NCBI RefSeq assembly: GCF_016908315.1
Contig: NZ_JAFBDQ010000021.1
Coordinates: 1-40,181 of the forward strand
DNA: 40,181 nt
Origin: Halanaerobacter jeridensis
GTDB taxonomy: Bacteria; Bacillota; Halanaerobiia; Halobacteroidales; Halobacteroidaceae
Reading direction: 5' to 3'
The position numbers were made by a program, and so were the translations under genes. Below are positions 7,332-17,144 of the stretch, in pieces. How positions within the stretch are numbered: position 1 is the stretch's first letter; each line of letters starts with the position of its first letter. The notes under the pieces are model-generated. The model saw nothing but the letters and a program-made list of their open reading frames with translations, was not told where the DNA came from and did not search any database.

Positions 7332-8798
7332 TTAAAGATTAAACTTTTCTACTAGTTCTTTTAAATTAATAGCTTTATCTGAAAGCTCCTGTGAAGAATT
7401 AGTAATTTCTTGCGACATACTTTCAAGTTCTTTTGCAGCTACCATCACATTATCACTATTACCACTTAATTCTTGTGCTGAAGCAGAAGCTTGTTGAGTA
7501 CTAACAGAAGTACTCTCGATTGACTCTTCAATCTCAGAGAAAACTTGACCAGTATCTTTAACTACTTTAACCCCTTCTTCTGCTTTATTTTTCATTTTCG
7601 TTACTGCCGTTAAGCTTTCTTGAGATTTATTTTGAGTATTTTGAATCAGTTCATCTATCTCAGTCGTAGCATTAGAAGTTTGCTCTGCCAATTCTCTAAT
7701 CTCCTCTGCCACTACCGCAAAACCTTTTCCAGCTTCCCCTGCTCTAGCTGCTTCAATAGCTGCATTTAAAGCTAATAAATTAGTCTGCTCAGCTATCTCA
7801 TTTATCAAGTCAACAATTTTTCCTATTTCTTGAGAATCATTATCTAGTTCATTAATCATCTGAACAATATTTACAGCTACAGAATTAATTTCTTGAATAC
7901 TATTAATAGTTTGGTCAATATTTTCTCGGCCAACATCAGTCTGAGTGTTAGCTTCTTGAGCATAAGAACTGACTTCTTGACTGCTACTAGAAATTTCTTT
8001 AATGCTGGAATTCATCTCTTCTAAATTATCAACTGTAACTGCAATAGAAGAATTACTTTCTTGAGCCGATGCAGATAATTGTTCACTATAAGCAGACAAA
8101 CTTTCGACTGCTTCTGATATATTTTCAACTATAAGTCTTAAATGATCTTTCATATTATTAAGGGCAGTACCTAAGCTTCCTATCTCATCTTTGGCCTTTA
8201 TATCCAGATCATTTATATTTAAATTTCCTTCTGAAATCTTTTCAGCAAAATCTTTAGCAGCAGTAATTGGTTGAGTCACTAATTTAGAAATAAACCAAAT
8301 AATAGCTGTTACTAAAATACAAATAAATAAAGTCAAAAGCAATAGTTTATTTCTAATTGTTTTTATATTTTGATTTAAATAATAATCAGTAAAGGCTAAC
8401 TCTACTTGCCCTAATTTATTTCCTTCTCTACTGATTTTTAATTTTTTACTAATTGTATTAGTTCCTTTGTTTTTTCGTTTCTTATCTACTACCACTTCTC
8501 CTGCATCATTCTTTATCGTGATCTCAACAAATTCTTTATCAGCAAAAAAAGCTTCAGCATTTTTTGTTAAACCTTGATTATTATAAGTCCATAAAAATTC
8601 TTCACTTGTTAATGATAATAATTTAGCATTTCTCTCGAATTTATTATGCAAAGCTTTTTTCTGAGTTTGCATCTGGTCATTAATTAAATAAGAGGTAAAC
8701 AAAAATAAAATCACCAATAAAATAGAAGCTGTAGGGAGTATAAATTTATAACTTACTTTAGAAATCTTAAACCATAAAGACTGCAACTTATCCTTCAT
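7332..8798 (-). CDS. Methyl-accepting chemotaxis protein
   Basis: A 488-residue transmembrane chemoreceptor. TM1 is at about 19-39, an extracytoplasmic sensor region of some 110 residues follows, TM2 is at 151-171, HAMP at about 172-225, and the long signalling coiled coil fills the rest. The conserved hairpin tip that contacts CheA/CheW ([20 protein letters not shown], from 335) is intact. The sensor region is short and I do not recognise a dCache or sCache fold with certainty. The gene starts 45 bases after the stop of a periplasmic binding protein gene with no terminator between, so the two are probably co-transcribed. Its start is set by AGGAGGAGGAGG just upstream. Confidence 0.94.
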   Translation of the reverse strand: MKDKLQSLWFKISKVSYKFILPTASILLVILFLFTSYLINDQMQTQKKALHNKFERNAKLLSLTSEEFLWTYNNQGLTKNAEAFFADKEFVEITIKNDAGEVVVDKKRKNKGTNTISKKLKISREGNKLGQVELAFTDYYLNQNIKTIRNKLLLLTLFICILVTAIIWFISKLVTQPITAAKDFAEKISEGNLNINDLDIKAKDEIGSLGTALNNMKDHLRLIVENISEAVESLSAYSEQLSASAQESNSSIAVTVDNLEEMNSSIKEISSSSQEVSSYAQEANTQTDVGRENIDQTINSIQEINSVAVNIVQMINELDNDSQEIGKIVDLINEIAEQTNLLALNAAIEAARAGEAGKGFAVVAEEIRELAEQTSNATTEIDELIQNTQNKSQESLTAVTKMKNKAEEGVKVVKDTGQVFSEIEESIESTSVSTQQASASAQELSGNSDNVMVAAKELESMSQEITNSSQELSDKAINLKELVEKFNL

Positions 8799-8842
8799 AT
8801 TTTTCCTCCTCCTCCTCTTGCTAAACTATAATTTTTACTATA

Positions 8843-9589
8843 CTAGTCTACAATCACTTTATACTTTTCTTTTAATTTTTTTATTTCTTCTTTATTATCT
8901 TTAAGGAATTTATTAAATTCATTTATAACCTGCGTATGCTGTGCTGTAGATAAATGATAGGCACTTTTACTATGAGGTAAACTAGGGTCATATACTAAAG
9001 CATTAGGTTGATTTACTTCTTCCTTTAAAAAATATCTAGCTACTGCAATATTAGAATAAACTCCATCAACTCGATTATTAATTCCTAATTTTAATGAACT
9101 AGCAAAAGATGCCGCCTTAATTAATCTTATTTTACCTGATTTTATCCGATCTAAATAATCATAAGGAGTAAAACCTCTAACTATCCCTAAACTACGTATC
9201 TGCTCAACTTTTTTTCCTTTATTTTTAGGTTTAACTAATACACCATCAATGTACTTAACAACTTCTTCGCTATATTGAATTTCTGTTCCTTGCTTCATAT
9301 CTTGGCCCCAATAAGGATTATCTGGATACTTAAAATCTATTTTTTTATTTACTAATCCCATAAATAATCTCTTAACCGGAAGTGGTTTATAAATAAATTT
9401 ATAACCAGACTTTTCAGCAAATAAATCTAATACTTCACGTGCAAACCCCTGATATTCACCATCTTTCACTGTAGAATATGGGTAATAATTAATATTTTCT
9501 ACCCCTACTACATAAGTTTCTTCTGCTGCTACAACAAATACTGACGACAAGACTAAAGCAACCACCAATAAAAGAATAATTTTTTTCAT
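8843..9589 (-). CDS. Periplasmic solute-binding protein, family 3 (amino acid type)
   Basis: A 248-residue exported protein: a signal peptide of about 22 residues (MKKIILLLVVALVLSSVFVV) is followed by an SBP_bac_3 fold, with the typical first strand (YVVGVENINYYPYS) and the DGVYSNIAVARYFL hinge region. The ATG at 9589 is preferred over one 12 codons upstream because AAAGGGGGAG lies just before it. No permease or ATPase gene is nearby; the gene is instead paired with the chemoreceptor downstream. It may deliver a bound ligand to that receptor, or be a stand-alone sensor. The ligand cannot be read from the sequence. Confidence 0.85.
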   Translation of the reverse strand: MKKIILLLVVALVLSSVFVVAAEETYVVGVENINYYPYSTVKDGEYQGFAREVLDLFAEKSGYKFIYKPLPVKRLFMGLVNKKIDFKYPDNPYWGQDMKQGTEIQYSEEVVKYIDGVLVKPKNKGKKVEQIRSLGIVRGFTPYDYLDRIKSGKIRLIKAASFASSLKLGINNRVDGVYSNIAVARYFLKEEVNQPNALVYDPSLPHSKSAYHLSTAQHTQVINEFNKFLKDNKEEIKKLKEKYKVIVD

Positions 9590-9705
9590 CTCTATCTCCC
9601 CCTTTAATAAAATAATACTACCCATTTATATCATATTTTTTATATTATTGCCTTAATATTATTTTTTCTCTATTTTTTTACAAATACCTTTAAAAATTTA
9701 ATTTT

Positions 9706-9744
9706 ATTAAAAAAAGCTCCTCACTAAATTAGTGAGGAGCTTTT
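9706..9744. terminator. Strong terminator between the FAH hydrolase and binding-protein genes
   Basis: AAAAGCTCCTCACTAA pairs with its perfect complement at 9729-9744 with a very short loop. On the minus strand it is followed by a T-run, ending the YihY-FAH transcript 10 bases after the FAH stop. Confidence 0.9.
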
Positions 9745-9754
9745 ACATAAGTAC

Positions 9755-10513
9755 TTATTTCTTTTTTAATTGATTTCTTAGACAACCAATTTCTTCAATT
9801 ATAACCTCCACCTGATCACCTGGCTTCATCTCACCTACTCCAGGTGGTGTGCCTGTTGCAATCACATCTTCAGGGTTTAAAGTCATAATTTGAGATACAA
9901 AACTAACTATTTCTGGAACACTAAAAATCATTTGTTTAGTAGTGGATTTTTGCTTCAATTCACCATTTTTATATAATTCTACTTCTAAATCATCAACTTT
10001 TAAATCAGTTTCAATTACTGGTCCTATAGGAGCAAAGCTATCAAAAGATTTGGCCCTTGTCCACTGTCCATCTTTACTCTGCAGATCTCTAGCAGTAACA
10101 TCATTAAAACAAGTATAACCTAAAATATGATTCTCTGCTTCTTCAGGAGTTATATCTTTAATTTGATCTTTAATTACTACCCCTAATTCTGCTTCATAAT
10201 CAACTTGTTTAGCCATAGCAGGATATTTGATTTCAGAATTTGGCCCTGTAACTGCACTAGCTGGCTTTAAGAAAATAATCGGTTCTTCGGGCAATTCCAT
10301 ATCTAATTCTTCTGCATGGTCTCTATAATTTAATCCCACACAAACTATCTTTCCCGGCTGACATGGAGTCATCAATTCTACTTCATCTAGATTTTCATAA
10401 GCAATATTAATATTATACTCTCCAGTAATATCTCCATCAATAACCTTTATCTGATTTCCATTTAAAATCCCTGTTTTAATCTCTCCTTCTTTTTTATAAC
10501 GTACAATCTTCAT
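9755..10513 (-). CDS. Fumarylacetoacetate hydrolase family protein
   Basis: A 252-residue single-domain FAH-family enzyme. Metal ligands are visible as Glu107 and Glu109 in VDYEAELGVVI and Asp138 in CFNDVTARDLQ; the KSFDSFAPIGP and IATGTPPGVG segments are also typical. Family members act as acylpyruvate hydrolases, oxaloacetate decarboxylases or ring-cleavage product hydrolases/isomerases; the precise substrate cannot be told here and no aromatic degradation genes are near. The ATG lies inside the last codons of the upstream yihY-like gene (20-base overlap), with GAGGGGGAAAAAA as ribosome site, so translation is probably coupled. Confidence 0.9.
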   Translation of the reverse strand: MKIVRYKKEGEIKTGILNGNQIKVIDGDITGEYNINIAYENLDEVELMTPCQPGKIVCVGLNYRDHAEELDMELPEEPIIFLKPASAVTGPNSEIKYPAMAKQVDYEAELGVVIKDQIKDITPEEAENHILGYTCFNDVTARDLQSKDGQWTRAKSFDSFAPIGPVIETDLKVDDLEVELYKNGELKQKSTTKQMIFSVPEIVSFVSQIMTLNPEDVIATGTPPGVGEMKPGDQVEVIIEEIGCLRNQLKKK

Positions 10514-11768
10514 TTTTTTCCCCCTCTTCTATCTTATTTAATAGTTGATTAATAGTTAGTCCTGTTAAATCTTCCTTGAGACATCCTTTTAACCAACAGT
10601 ATATTTGTTGTAATTCATCATCTGCAAAAATATCTTCAACATTTCTAGATTTTATTTGTTTATGATTAGAAAAGATTTCCCACAAAGAAATCTCATCTAA
10701 AGACACTAATGGCAAATATTTATTCTCTTTACTTTCAGTAATTAAATTATTTTCTTTTAATTCCTGCAAATTATCCTTAATTGTAGCAATTGGCAGCTTA
10801 ATCTTATCTGCTAACTCCTGAAAAGTAACTCCTGCTTGTTCTTTATCTAAAAAACCTTTATGTATAATTACTAAAATAGCTATTGGTAATAATCCTTTAG
10901 TACCAATTGTTACTTCTTGATGAATAAAATTATTTAGCTGTCTGCGATATTGAAATACATAAGAAATAATTGCCCCTAGTAATGCAATTACCCAAATCAC
11001 ATATAACCAAATTAAAAATAATGGTATTACAGCTAATGGACCATATATTTGATTATAGGTCACTACATGTTTAGTGTAAAAAGTATATAACTGTTTGGCA
11101 ACAACAAAAAAAGTTCCACTACTCATACCTCCTACTACAGCAGCAGATAGTTCAACCTCTGTATTAGGGATTAAATAATAAGCAGCAATAAATACTAGAA
11201 AATATCCTGAGTTAGAAATAAATTTAAATAAAAAGCTATTAAATAGTGATTCCCCGGTTATTTGAGCTTGAAAATACGAACTAGCTAAACCCAAAGTTAA
11301 ACTTAATAATAAAGTGAATAGGAATGTACCTAAAGTAATAAAAGTCCAAAAAGCTACAAACCTTTTAAACAAATCACGATGTTCTTTAACTCCCCAAATA
11401 CGATTAAAGGTCACTTCAATTCTAGCTAGCATAAAAATAATCACTACTACTAAAGTGCCAAAACTAATTACACCTAGTTGGTCAATATTAATTATATATT
11501 GTTCTAAAACATTGATTAAACTCTCTCCAGTACCTGTAGCTAAATTATTTAAAATTGCAATTTTGAGTTTAGCAATTAATTTTTCCATTCCTCCAAAAAA
11601 ATTGAATAAAGTTAAAATATAAAAAGAAAATATCAACAACGGAATTAAAGATAGTAAAGTAGTGTATACCAAACTCATAGCATGAATAAAGATATCATCC
11701 GCTTCAGATTTTTGATAAATCCTTTTTAAAAATAATTTCCATTCAAAATTTAAAATTTTATTAGCCAT
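10494..11768 (-). CDS. YihY/BrkB-family inner membrane protein with C-terminal winged-helix domain
   Basis: A 424-residue protein with about six membrane helices in residues 30-285 and the family signature region around GPLAVIPLFLIWLYVIW. Older databases call these 'ribonuclease BN', which is a misassignment. Residues about 300-350 form a soluble winged-helix-like domain (VTFQELADKIKLPIATIKDN), followed by an acidic tail. Its function is unknown. Its stop codon lies inside the start of the FAH hydrolase gene, and the two form one transcription unit. The start has AGGAGTAAGA upstream. Confidence 0.88.
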   Translation of the reverse strand: MANKILNFEWKLFLKRIYQKSEADDIFIHAMSLVYTTLLSLIPLLIFSFYILTLFNFFGGMEKLIAKLKIAILNNLATGTGESLINVLEQYIINIDQLGVISFGTLVVVIIFMLARIEVTFNRIWGVKEHRDLFKRFVAFWTFITLGTFLFTLLLSLTLGLASSYFQAQITGESLFNSFLFKFISNSGYFLVFIAAYYLIPNTEVELSAAVVGGMSSGTFFVVAKQLYTFYTKHVVTYNQIYGPLAVIPLFLIWLYVIWVIALLGAIISYVFQYRRQLNNFIHQEVTIGTKGLLPIAILVIIHKGFLDKEQAGVTFQELADKIKLPIATIKDNLQELKENNLITESKENKYLPLVSLDEISLWEIFSNHKQIKSRNVEDIFADDELQQIYCWLKGCLKEDLTGLTINQLLNKIEEGEKNEDCTL

Positions 11769-11982
11769 TATTAATCTTACTCCTTTATAATTATAGATTA
11801 TTGAATAATATTATTTTACGTTTTAACGCTAGATATTATCTATATTATTCTGAATAAAATTCAGATGACCTTTATTAAGACTAAAGAACAAAATACAAAG
11901 TAATTATTAGTTCAAATTTTATTTTTTTAAGATCTTAATATATAATATAAAAGAGATACTTACTGCAGAAAGGAGTTAAATA

Positions 11983-12699
11983 ATGAATACTACAACTACC
12001 ATTAAAACTGGAGTAAAAAAAGGAAGTACTATTGCTTTAGGATACATACCAATTGCTATTACTTTTGGTTTATTAGCTAAAAGCACTGGTATTCCAGCTG
12101 GAATTACTATTTTAATGTCTGCTTTAGTTTTTGCTGGAGCAAGTCAATTTGTAGCAGTTAATCTATTACAATTACATACTGGAGCTTGGGAGATAGTCTT
12201 AACAACTTTTATTGTTAATTTGCGTCATTTATTAATGTCAGCTTCACTTTCAGCCAAAATCAAAAATAAAATACCTCAATCCTGGATTCCATTACTTTCA
12301 TTTGGTATTACTGATGAAACTTTTTCTTTTCTCTCCTTAACTGATAAAGAAAAATTAAGTACAGGCTATATATTAGGAATTAATACAATAGCCTATTTTG
12401 CCTGGGTAGGAGGTACTGCTTTAGGAGTATATTTAGGCCAAGGCTTGCCAGCAATTATTAAAAATAGTATGGGCATTGCTCTTTATGCTATGTTCATTGG
12501 TTTACTGATTCCTAGCATAAAAAAATCTAACTCAGTAGCATTAGTCTCTTTAACTGCAGTCGGGATTAGTGCTTTATTAAATTGGGGGCCAAGCTTTTTG
12601 CAGCAGATATCACGGGGTTGGAAAATTATTATCGTTACAATTTTAGCTTCAGCTATTGGAGCTTATCTATTTCCTGAGGTAGGTGAAACAATTGAATAA
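11983..12699 (+). CDS. azlC: AzlC-family branched-chain amino acid exporter, large subunit
   Basis: A 238-residue multi-pass membrane protein of the AzlC/YgaZ family. The conserved AGASQFVAVNLL and NLRHLLMSASL segments are present. Together with AzlD it exports branched-chain amino acids or analogues. It is read on the plus strand, opposite to its neighbours, with AAAGGAG before the ATG and a TATAAT box at 11941-11946 but no convincing -35. Its closeness to the leu-ilv operon supports a role in branched-chain amino acid balance, which is inference. Confidence 0.92.
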   Translation: MNTTTTIKTGVKKGSTIALGYIPIAITFGLLAKSTGIPAGITILMSALVFAGASQFVAVNLLQLHTGAWEIVLTTFIVNLRHLLMSASLSAKIKNKIPQSWIPLLSFGITDETFSFLSLTDKEKLSTGYILGINTIAYFAWVGGTALGVYLGQGLPAIIKNSMGIALYAMFIGLLIPSIKKSNSVALVSLTAVGISALLNWGPSFLQQISRGWKIIIVTILASAIGAYLFPEVGETIE

Positions 12700-12994
12700 T
12701 CTAATATTAATTATTATAGGTATGGCAGTTGTTACTTATATTCCAAGATTACTACCGTTAGCTTTATTTTCTAATCTACATTTACCGCCATTTTTTAAAA
12801 GATTCTTAGAATTTATTCCTTATACAGCCCTCAGTGCTTTAATTTTTCCAGCAATTTTATCTGCTACTGGAAGTTTAGGATCGGCTATTTTAGGTGGGAT
12901 TGTAGCAATTGCCCTAGCTTACTTAGAAATTAACTTATTTTTAATTGTTAGCAGCAGTATTGCTGGAGTTTTATTTTGGGAATTATTGATATAA
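12683..12994 (+). CDS. azlD: AzlD-family branched-chain amino acid exporter, small subunit
   Basis: A 103-residue hydrophobic protein with four predicted membrane helices and the AzlD pattern (YIPRLLPLALF near the N-terminus, FLEFIPYTALSALIFP in the middle). It is the obligate partner of AzlC. The reading frame overlaps the end of azlC by 17 bases; the likely start is GTG at 12683, with a TTG at 12692 as an alternative that would sit better relative to the GAGGT site at 12676. Overlap implies translational coupling. Confidence 0.9.
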   Translation: MKQLNNLILIIIGMAVVTYIPRLLPLALFSNLHLPPFFKRFLEFIPYTALSALIFPAILSATGSLGSAILGGIVAIALAYLEINLFLIVSSSIAGVLFWELLI

Positions 12995-12998
12995 GAAA

Positions 12999-13026
12999 GC
13001 CCTTTTCCTCAAACTAAGAAAAGGGC
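12999..13026. terminator. Bidirectional terminator between azlD and the PHP gene
   Basis: GCCCTTTTC pairs with GAAAAGGGC around a 10-base loop. It lies between convergent genes, 4 bases after the azlD stop, and probably serves both strands. Confidence 0.75.
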
Positions 13027-13040
13027 CTACAATATTTATT

Positions 13041-13733
13041 TTATTTGCATCCATCAAACTCATCAGTAGTTAATAAATCCACCTCTTCTTCTTTTAATAC
13101 CGTCACTAACTCTTGTGAGTTAGTGACTTCTGTTGCTAAAATAATTCCTCCCCGATCTAAATCTTCCCTTTGATGAAAATCAGACCCAGAAATTTTCTTT
13201 AAGTTATTTTTAGCTGCAAATTGATAAGCTAATTTATTTCTAGAATTATGACGAGGCTGAGCATTAAAAACTTCTACTCCATCTAAAAACTCAGGCTTTA
13301 CTCTCTCCATAGCTTTACGATAAGGGTGCGCTTGATAAATTAATATCTCTTTATCTGCTACCAAATCACTAAACTCTTTAATACCTAAATGATACAATCG
13401 AGCTTTCTCTTTTAAAAATTCAGGGGTCACCCCATAAACTAAATAATCATTGGGGCTATCGATAAATCTAAGTTCTATTCCTAAAATCACATTCAGACCT
13501 AACTTTTGACCTGCTTCATAAGCTTTATAGTAGCCCTCTAAATAATTTTCAATCTTTTCTTCCCAACTCAAGTCACCTTGTTTATAGAAAAATTTTTCAT
13601 AATAATGGTCTGTAATTACTATTCCATCATATCCCTTTTCATGATGCAACTTGGCTACTTCTTCGGCTTTGACCCGTCCGCATCTACTTACTTCAGCAGT
13701 ATGAACATGCATGTCTATTTTGAAGTTTCCCAT
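13041..13733 (-). CDS. PHP-domain phosphoesterase
   Basis: A 230-residue protein with all the metal-binding motifs of the polymerase-and-histidinol-phosphatase fold: DMHVHT at residue 7, TDHYY near 42, a glutamate in LGIELRF, YQAHPYR, and SGSDFHQ near the C-terminus. It is therefore a likely metal-dependent phosphoesterase or phosphatase. It is shorter than HisK histidinol-phosphatase, has no his genes near it, and resembles the YciV/TrpH-type group more. The substrate is unknown. The gene stands alone between two terminators. Confidence 0.86.
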   Translation of the reverse strand: MGNFKIDMHVHTAEVSRCGRVKAEEVAKLHHEKGYDGIVITDHYYEKFFYKQGDLSWEEKIENYLEGYYKAYEAGQKLGLNVILGIELRFIDSPNDYLVYGVTPEFLKEKARLYHLGIKEFSDLVADKEILIYQAHPYRKAMERVKPEFLDGVEVFNAQPRHNSRNKLAYQFAAKNNLKKISGSDFHQREDLDRGGIILATEVTNSQELVTVLKEEEVDLLTTDEFDGCK

Positions 13734-13790
13734 AATTAACCCCCTAATTGAATTTTATCTTTTATGACCATTTTACCATGATAGCAATGA

Positions 13791-13831
13791 AAAATAAAAC
13801 CTCTCCACTCATATAAATGAGCAAAGAGGTT
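13791..13831 (-). terminator. Terminator of the ilv-leu-cimA operon
   Basis: On the minus strand AACCTCTTTGCTCAT pairs with ATGAGTGGAGAGGTT (some G-U pairs) around a 4-base loop, followed by TTATTTTT. It lies beyond the decayed second copy of the cimA tail, about 130 bases after the cimA stop. Confidence 0.85.
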
Positions 13832-13850
13832 AATACTGTCTTGTCTATCA

Positions 13851-13916
13851 TTATTCAGATTTATTATCGTCATTCTTAAGCTTTATCCCATACTCGATAC
13901 TATCCTTACGAGTCTG
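13851..13916 (-). pseudogene. Decayed duplicate of the cimA 3' end
   Basis: After the cimA stop, a second stretch in a different frame reads [18 protein letters not shown] and ends SE-stop. The genuine CimA tail reads [18 protein letters not shown] and ends EQ-stop. The DNA is clearly related, with changes concentrated at third codon positions, so the two copies diverged while both were coding. It looks like the leftover end of a second cimA/leuA-type gene removed by recombination or deletion. It lies between cimA and the operon terminator. Confidence 0.75.
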
Positions 13917-13963
13917 TAAAAAAACAGCAGACTCTTCATGATTAGTAATTGTATCCTTCTGCG

Positions 13964-15541
13964 TTATTGCTCATTAGGATCGGACTTTAACTTTATTCCG
14001 TATTCTATACTGTCCACGAGAGCCTGCCAACTAGCTTCGATGATATTAGTAGAAGCTCCTACTGTACCCCAAGTTTCATGTCCATTTCCTGATTCGATCA
14101 ATACTCGTACCTTAGCAGCTGTACCATCTTTCCCTTCTAAAACTCGCACTTTATAATCAATTAAATGAATTTCTTCTAAAGTAGGATAGAAACGACGTAA
14201 AGCTTTTCTTAAGGCTTTATCTAAAGCGTTAACTGGTCCATCGCCTTCGGCAGCAGTATGCACCTTTTCGCCATTCACTGTAACTTTAATGCTTGCTTCT
14301 GAAATCGGATTAATTTCTCCCCGCTTTTCAGTAATAATTCTAATTCCTTCTAACTGGAATAATTTTTCGTATCTGCCTGCTGCTTTTTCTACTAGCAGTT
14401 CAAAGGATGCTTCTGCCCCTTCAAAATGATAACCTTGATGTTCTAATTCTTTAACTTTATCTAATACTGCTTTTAAATCAGTATTTTCATCATCAAGATC
14501 AATTCCTAATTCTTCGGCTTTATAGACTAGATTACTCTTCCCAGATAATTCAGAAACTAAAACCCGCCGTTGATTACCAACAATTTCTGGTTTGACATGT
14601 TCATAAGTTTCTGGTTCTCGTAAAATAGCACTAACATGAATCCCACCTTTATGGGCAAAAGCACTATCCCCTACATAAGGACTATGCGTTGGTGGAGTTA
14701 AATTAGCCACCTCACTCACATACCTTGATACTTCAGTTAATTTAAAGAGTTGATTATCAGTAATACAATTAAAATCTTCCTCATACTTAATATTTAAATT
14801 AGGAATTATAGACGATAAATTAGCATTACCACATCTTTCACCATAGCCATTAATAGTTCCCTGCACATGGTGCACTCCTTCTTCAACTGCAGCTATAGAA
14901 TTAGCTACTGCTACATCACTGTCATTATGAGCATGAATTCCTAAAGGAGTTTCAACCTTATCTTGAATATCCGCAATAATATCTCGGATTTCTGAAGGTA
15001 ATGTCCCTCCATTAGTATCACATAAAACCAAAGTTGCTGTTCCACCTCTTTCAGCAGCTTTAAGCACTTCTAATGCATAATCAGGATTTGCTTTATAGCC
15101 ATCAAAAAAATGTTCAGCATCAAAATGAACTTCTATGCCATTTTCCACTAAATATTTAATTGAATCTTCCACCATCTTCAAATTTTCATCTAAGTCAGTT
15201 TTTAAAGCATCTGTGACATGCAAATCCCATGTCTTGCCAAAAATTGTAGCAACATCTACTCCAGAATCTACTACTGCTTGCAAATTCTTATCTTCTGCTG
15301 CTGCTACCTTGGCCCGGCGCGTACTTGCAAACGCAACTACCTGTACATTTTCTAATTCTAGCTCTTGTACTTTTTTAAAGTATTCAATATCCTTAGGATT
15401 AGAACCAGGCCATCCACCTTCAACATAATCTATTCCTAGTTCATCTAACTTTTGCGTAATATTTAATTTATCTTCTGTTGAATAGGAGATGCCTTCCATC
15501 TGACTGCCATCTCGTAAAGATGTATCATAAATCTCTAACAT
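13964..15541 (-). CDS. cimA: (R)-citramalate synthase
   Basis: Condenses pyruvate and acetyl-CoA to citramalate, the first step of the threonine-independent route to isoleucine. The 525-residue protein has the HMGL-like TIM barrel ([13 protein letters not shown] at the N-terminus; [13 protein letters not shown] metal site) and a C-terminal LeuA dimerisation/allosteric domain. The [14 protein letters not shown] and [13 protein letters not shown] motifs separate CimA from LeuA, and a real LeuA is encoded in the same operon. It is the last gene, 10 bases after leuB. LeuCD and LeuB can convert citramalate on to 2-oxobutyrate, so the operon feeds both leucine and isoleucine synthesis. Confidence 0.95.
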   Translation of the reverse strand: MLEIYDTSLRDGSQMEGISYSTEDKLNITQKLDELGIDYVEGGWPGSNPKDIEYFKKVQELELENVQVVAFASTRRAKVAAAEDKNLQAVVDSGVDVATIFGKTWDLHVTDALKTDLDENLKMVEDSIKYLVENGIEVHFDAEHFFDGYKANPDYALEVLKAAERGGTATLVLCDTNGGTLPSEIRDIIADIQDKVETPLGIHAHNDSDVAVANSIAAVEEGVHHVQGTINGYGERCGNANLSSIIPNLNIKYEEDFNCITDNQLFKLTEVSRYVSEVANLTPPTHSPYVGDSAFAHKGGIHVSAILREPETYEHVKPEIVGNQRRVLVSELSGKSNLVYKAEELGIDLDDENTDLKAVLDKVKELEHQGYHFEGAEASFELLVEKAAGRYEKLFQLEGIRIITEKRGEINPISEASIKVTVNGEKVHTAAEGDGPVNALDKALRKALRRFYPTLEEIHLIDYKVRVLEGKDGTAAKVRVLIESGNGHETWGTVGASTNIIEASWQALVDSIEYGIKLKSDPNEQ

Positions 15542-15551
15542 AATTTCACCC

Positions 15552-16604
15552 CTATTCTAGAATACTACAAATATGATCTCCAACTTCGTCGGTATTTAAA
15601 TTACCTCCCATATCAGGAGTACTATAATCATTTTGTAGAGATCTCTGTACAGCAGTTTCAATTTTTTCGCCTTCTTCTTCCCAACCTAGTTCTTTAACCA
15701 TCATTCCAGCTGCTAAAATAGCAGCTAATGGATTAGCAATATTCTCTCCTGCAATATCAGGTGCAGAACCATGGACTGGTTCAAACATAGATACGCCTTC
15801 AGGATTAATATTACCTGAAACAGCAAGTCCCATACCACCTTGAATTTCAGCACCTAAATCTGTAATAATATCACCAAACATATTACAAGTAACAATTGTA
15901 TCAAAATCTTCAGGATTTCTAACCATTTTCATTGTAATAGCATCAACTAACATATGATCCATAGTTACATCTTTATAATTTGCTCCCACTTCTTCAAATA
16001 CTCGCTGCCATAAATCATGAGCGTAAGTTAAAACATTACTTTTATCACATAAAGTCAACTTCTTCTCATCATTTCTTTTTTGCGCATATTCATAGGCATA
16101 ACGAGTTACTCGTTCTACTCCCTTATAAGTATTAATCATTTCTTGAGTAGCTACTTCATCTTTAGTTCCTTCCTTTAAAAAGCCACCTACTCCCGCATAT
16201 AGACCTTCAGTATTTTCTCTGACAATCATCATATCAATATCTTGAGGTTCTTTATCTTTTAACGGAGAAAAACGAGAATCTAATAATTTAACCGGTCTTA
16301 AATTAATATATTGATCAAAAGAAAATCTTAAATCTAATAAAATTCCATGTTCCAAAACACCTGGTTTAACTCTTGGGTCTCCTACTGCTCCTAAATATAT
16401 AGCATCAAAATTTTCTAATTCTTCTTTAGCTTCATCAGTTACTAATTCCCCTGTATCTAAATAGTGTTCTGCTCCAAATGGAAATTCTTCAAATTCTAAA
16501 TCCACATCACTAATTTCCTCTAACTTCTCTAATACTTTCATCCCCTGCTTAGTTACTTCTGGGCCAATACCGTCTCCCGAAATCAGTGCTATTTTCTTCG
16601 TCAT
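15552..16604 (-). CDS. leuB: 3-isopropylmalate dehydrogenase
   Basis: A 350-residue isocitrate/isopropylmalate dehydrogenase-family enzyme that oxidises and decarboxylates 3-isopropylmalate with NAD+. The [11 protein letters not shown]-terminus, [14 protein letters not shown] substrate-binding segment, [13 protein letters not shown] loop, [13 protein letters not shown] metal site and [12 protein letters not shown] motif are all present. Operon neighbours LeuA, LeuC and LeuD fix the role; with CimA present it probably also acts on 3-methylmalate in the citramalate pathway. Confidence 0.94.
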   Translation of the reverse strand: MTKKIALISGDGIGPEVTKQGMKVLEKLEEISDVDLEFEEFPFGAEHYLDTGELVTDEAKEELENFDAIYLGAVGDPRVKPGVLEHGILLDLRFSFDQYINLRPVKLLDSRFSPLKDKEPQDIDMMIVRENTEGLYAGVGGFLKEGTKDEVATQEMINTYKGVERVTRYAYEYAQKRNDEKKLTLCDKSNVLTYAHDLWQRVFEEVGANYKDVTMDHMLVDAITMKMVRNPEDFDTIVTCNMFGDIITDLGAEIQGGMGLAVSGNINPEGVSMFEPVHGSAPDIAGENIANPLAAILAAGMMVKELGWEEEGEKIETAVQRSLQNDYSTPDMGGNLNTDEVGDHICSILE

Positions 16605-16654
16605 AATTAATTAAACACCTTTCCTTATAAATTTATAGTTTTTTAAGTTTTGTT

Positions 16655-17143
16655 TTAAACCGTTTTATTAACGTAAGAAATCAAACCGCCAGTACTAATT
16701 AATTCCTGCATAAACTCTGGAAATGGCTCAGCTTGATATTCTTCATCTTTAGTTACATTAGTAATTGTACCTGTTTCTACATCAACCTCAACTTCATCGC
16801 CTTCATCAATACCTGCTACTGCTTCTGGACATTCCATGATTGGTAGTCCAATATTAATTGAATTACGGTAAAAAATCCGGGCAAAAGAATTAGCAATAAC
16901 ACAAGAAACTCCTGCTGCTTTAATTGCTAGTGGAGCATGTTCTCTTGAACTCCCACAACCAAAGTTATCTTCTGCTACAATCAAATCTCCTTCATCCATC
17001 TTATCAACAAATTCCTCATCTAAATCCTCTAAACAATGTGCTGCTAAATGTTCAAGACTAGAATCATTTAAATAACGTGCTGGAATAATTACATCTGTAT
17101 CTATATCACTACCATATTTCCATGCTTTTCCCTGGATATCCAT
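16655..17143 (-). CDS. leuD: 3-isopropylmalate dehydratase small subunit
   Basis: A 162-residue aconitase swivel-domain protein of the short (archaeal/HacB-like) type, with the [14 protein letters not shown] and [14 protein letters not shown] motifs that shape the active site with LeuC. The ATG at 17143 ([11 protein letters not shown]) is chosen because GGAGG sits at ideal spacing inside the end of leuC; a longer frame running into leuC adds 13 unconserved residues. It starts 1 base after the leuC stop, so the subunits are translationally coupled. Confidence 0.95.
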   Translation of the reverse strand: MDIQGKAWKYGSDIDTDVIIPARYLNDSSLEHLAAHCLEDLDEEFVDKMDEGDLIVAEDNFGCGSSREHAPLAIKAAGVSCVIANSFARIFYRNSINIGLPIMECPEAVAGIDEGDEVEVDVETGTITNVTKDEEYQAEPFPEFMQELISTGGLISYVNKTV

Positions 17144-17144
17144 C

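Noticed and set aside
10494-11768. Ribonuclease BN for the YihY-like gene
   Set aside because: That name arose from a misassignment; the protein is a multi-pass membrane protein with no nuclease motif.
13102-13127. Perfect 11-bp inverted repeat (GTCACTAACTC/GAGTTAGTGAC) near the end of the PHP gene as a regulatory hairpin
   Set aside because: It lies inside coding sequence that encodes an ordinary stretch (EVTNSQELVTV); nothing nearby supports a regulatory function, so chance or codon use is enough.
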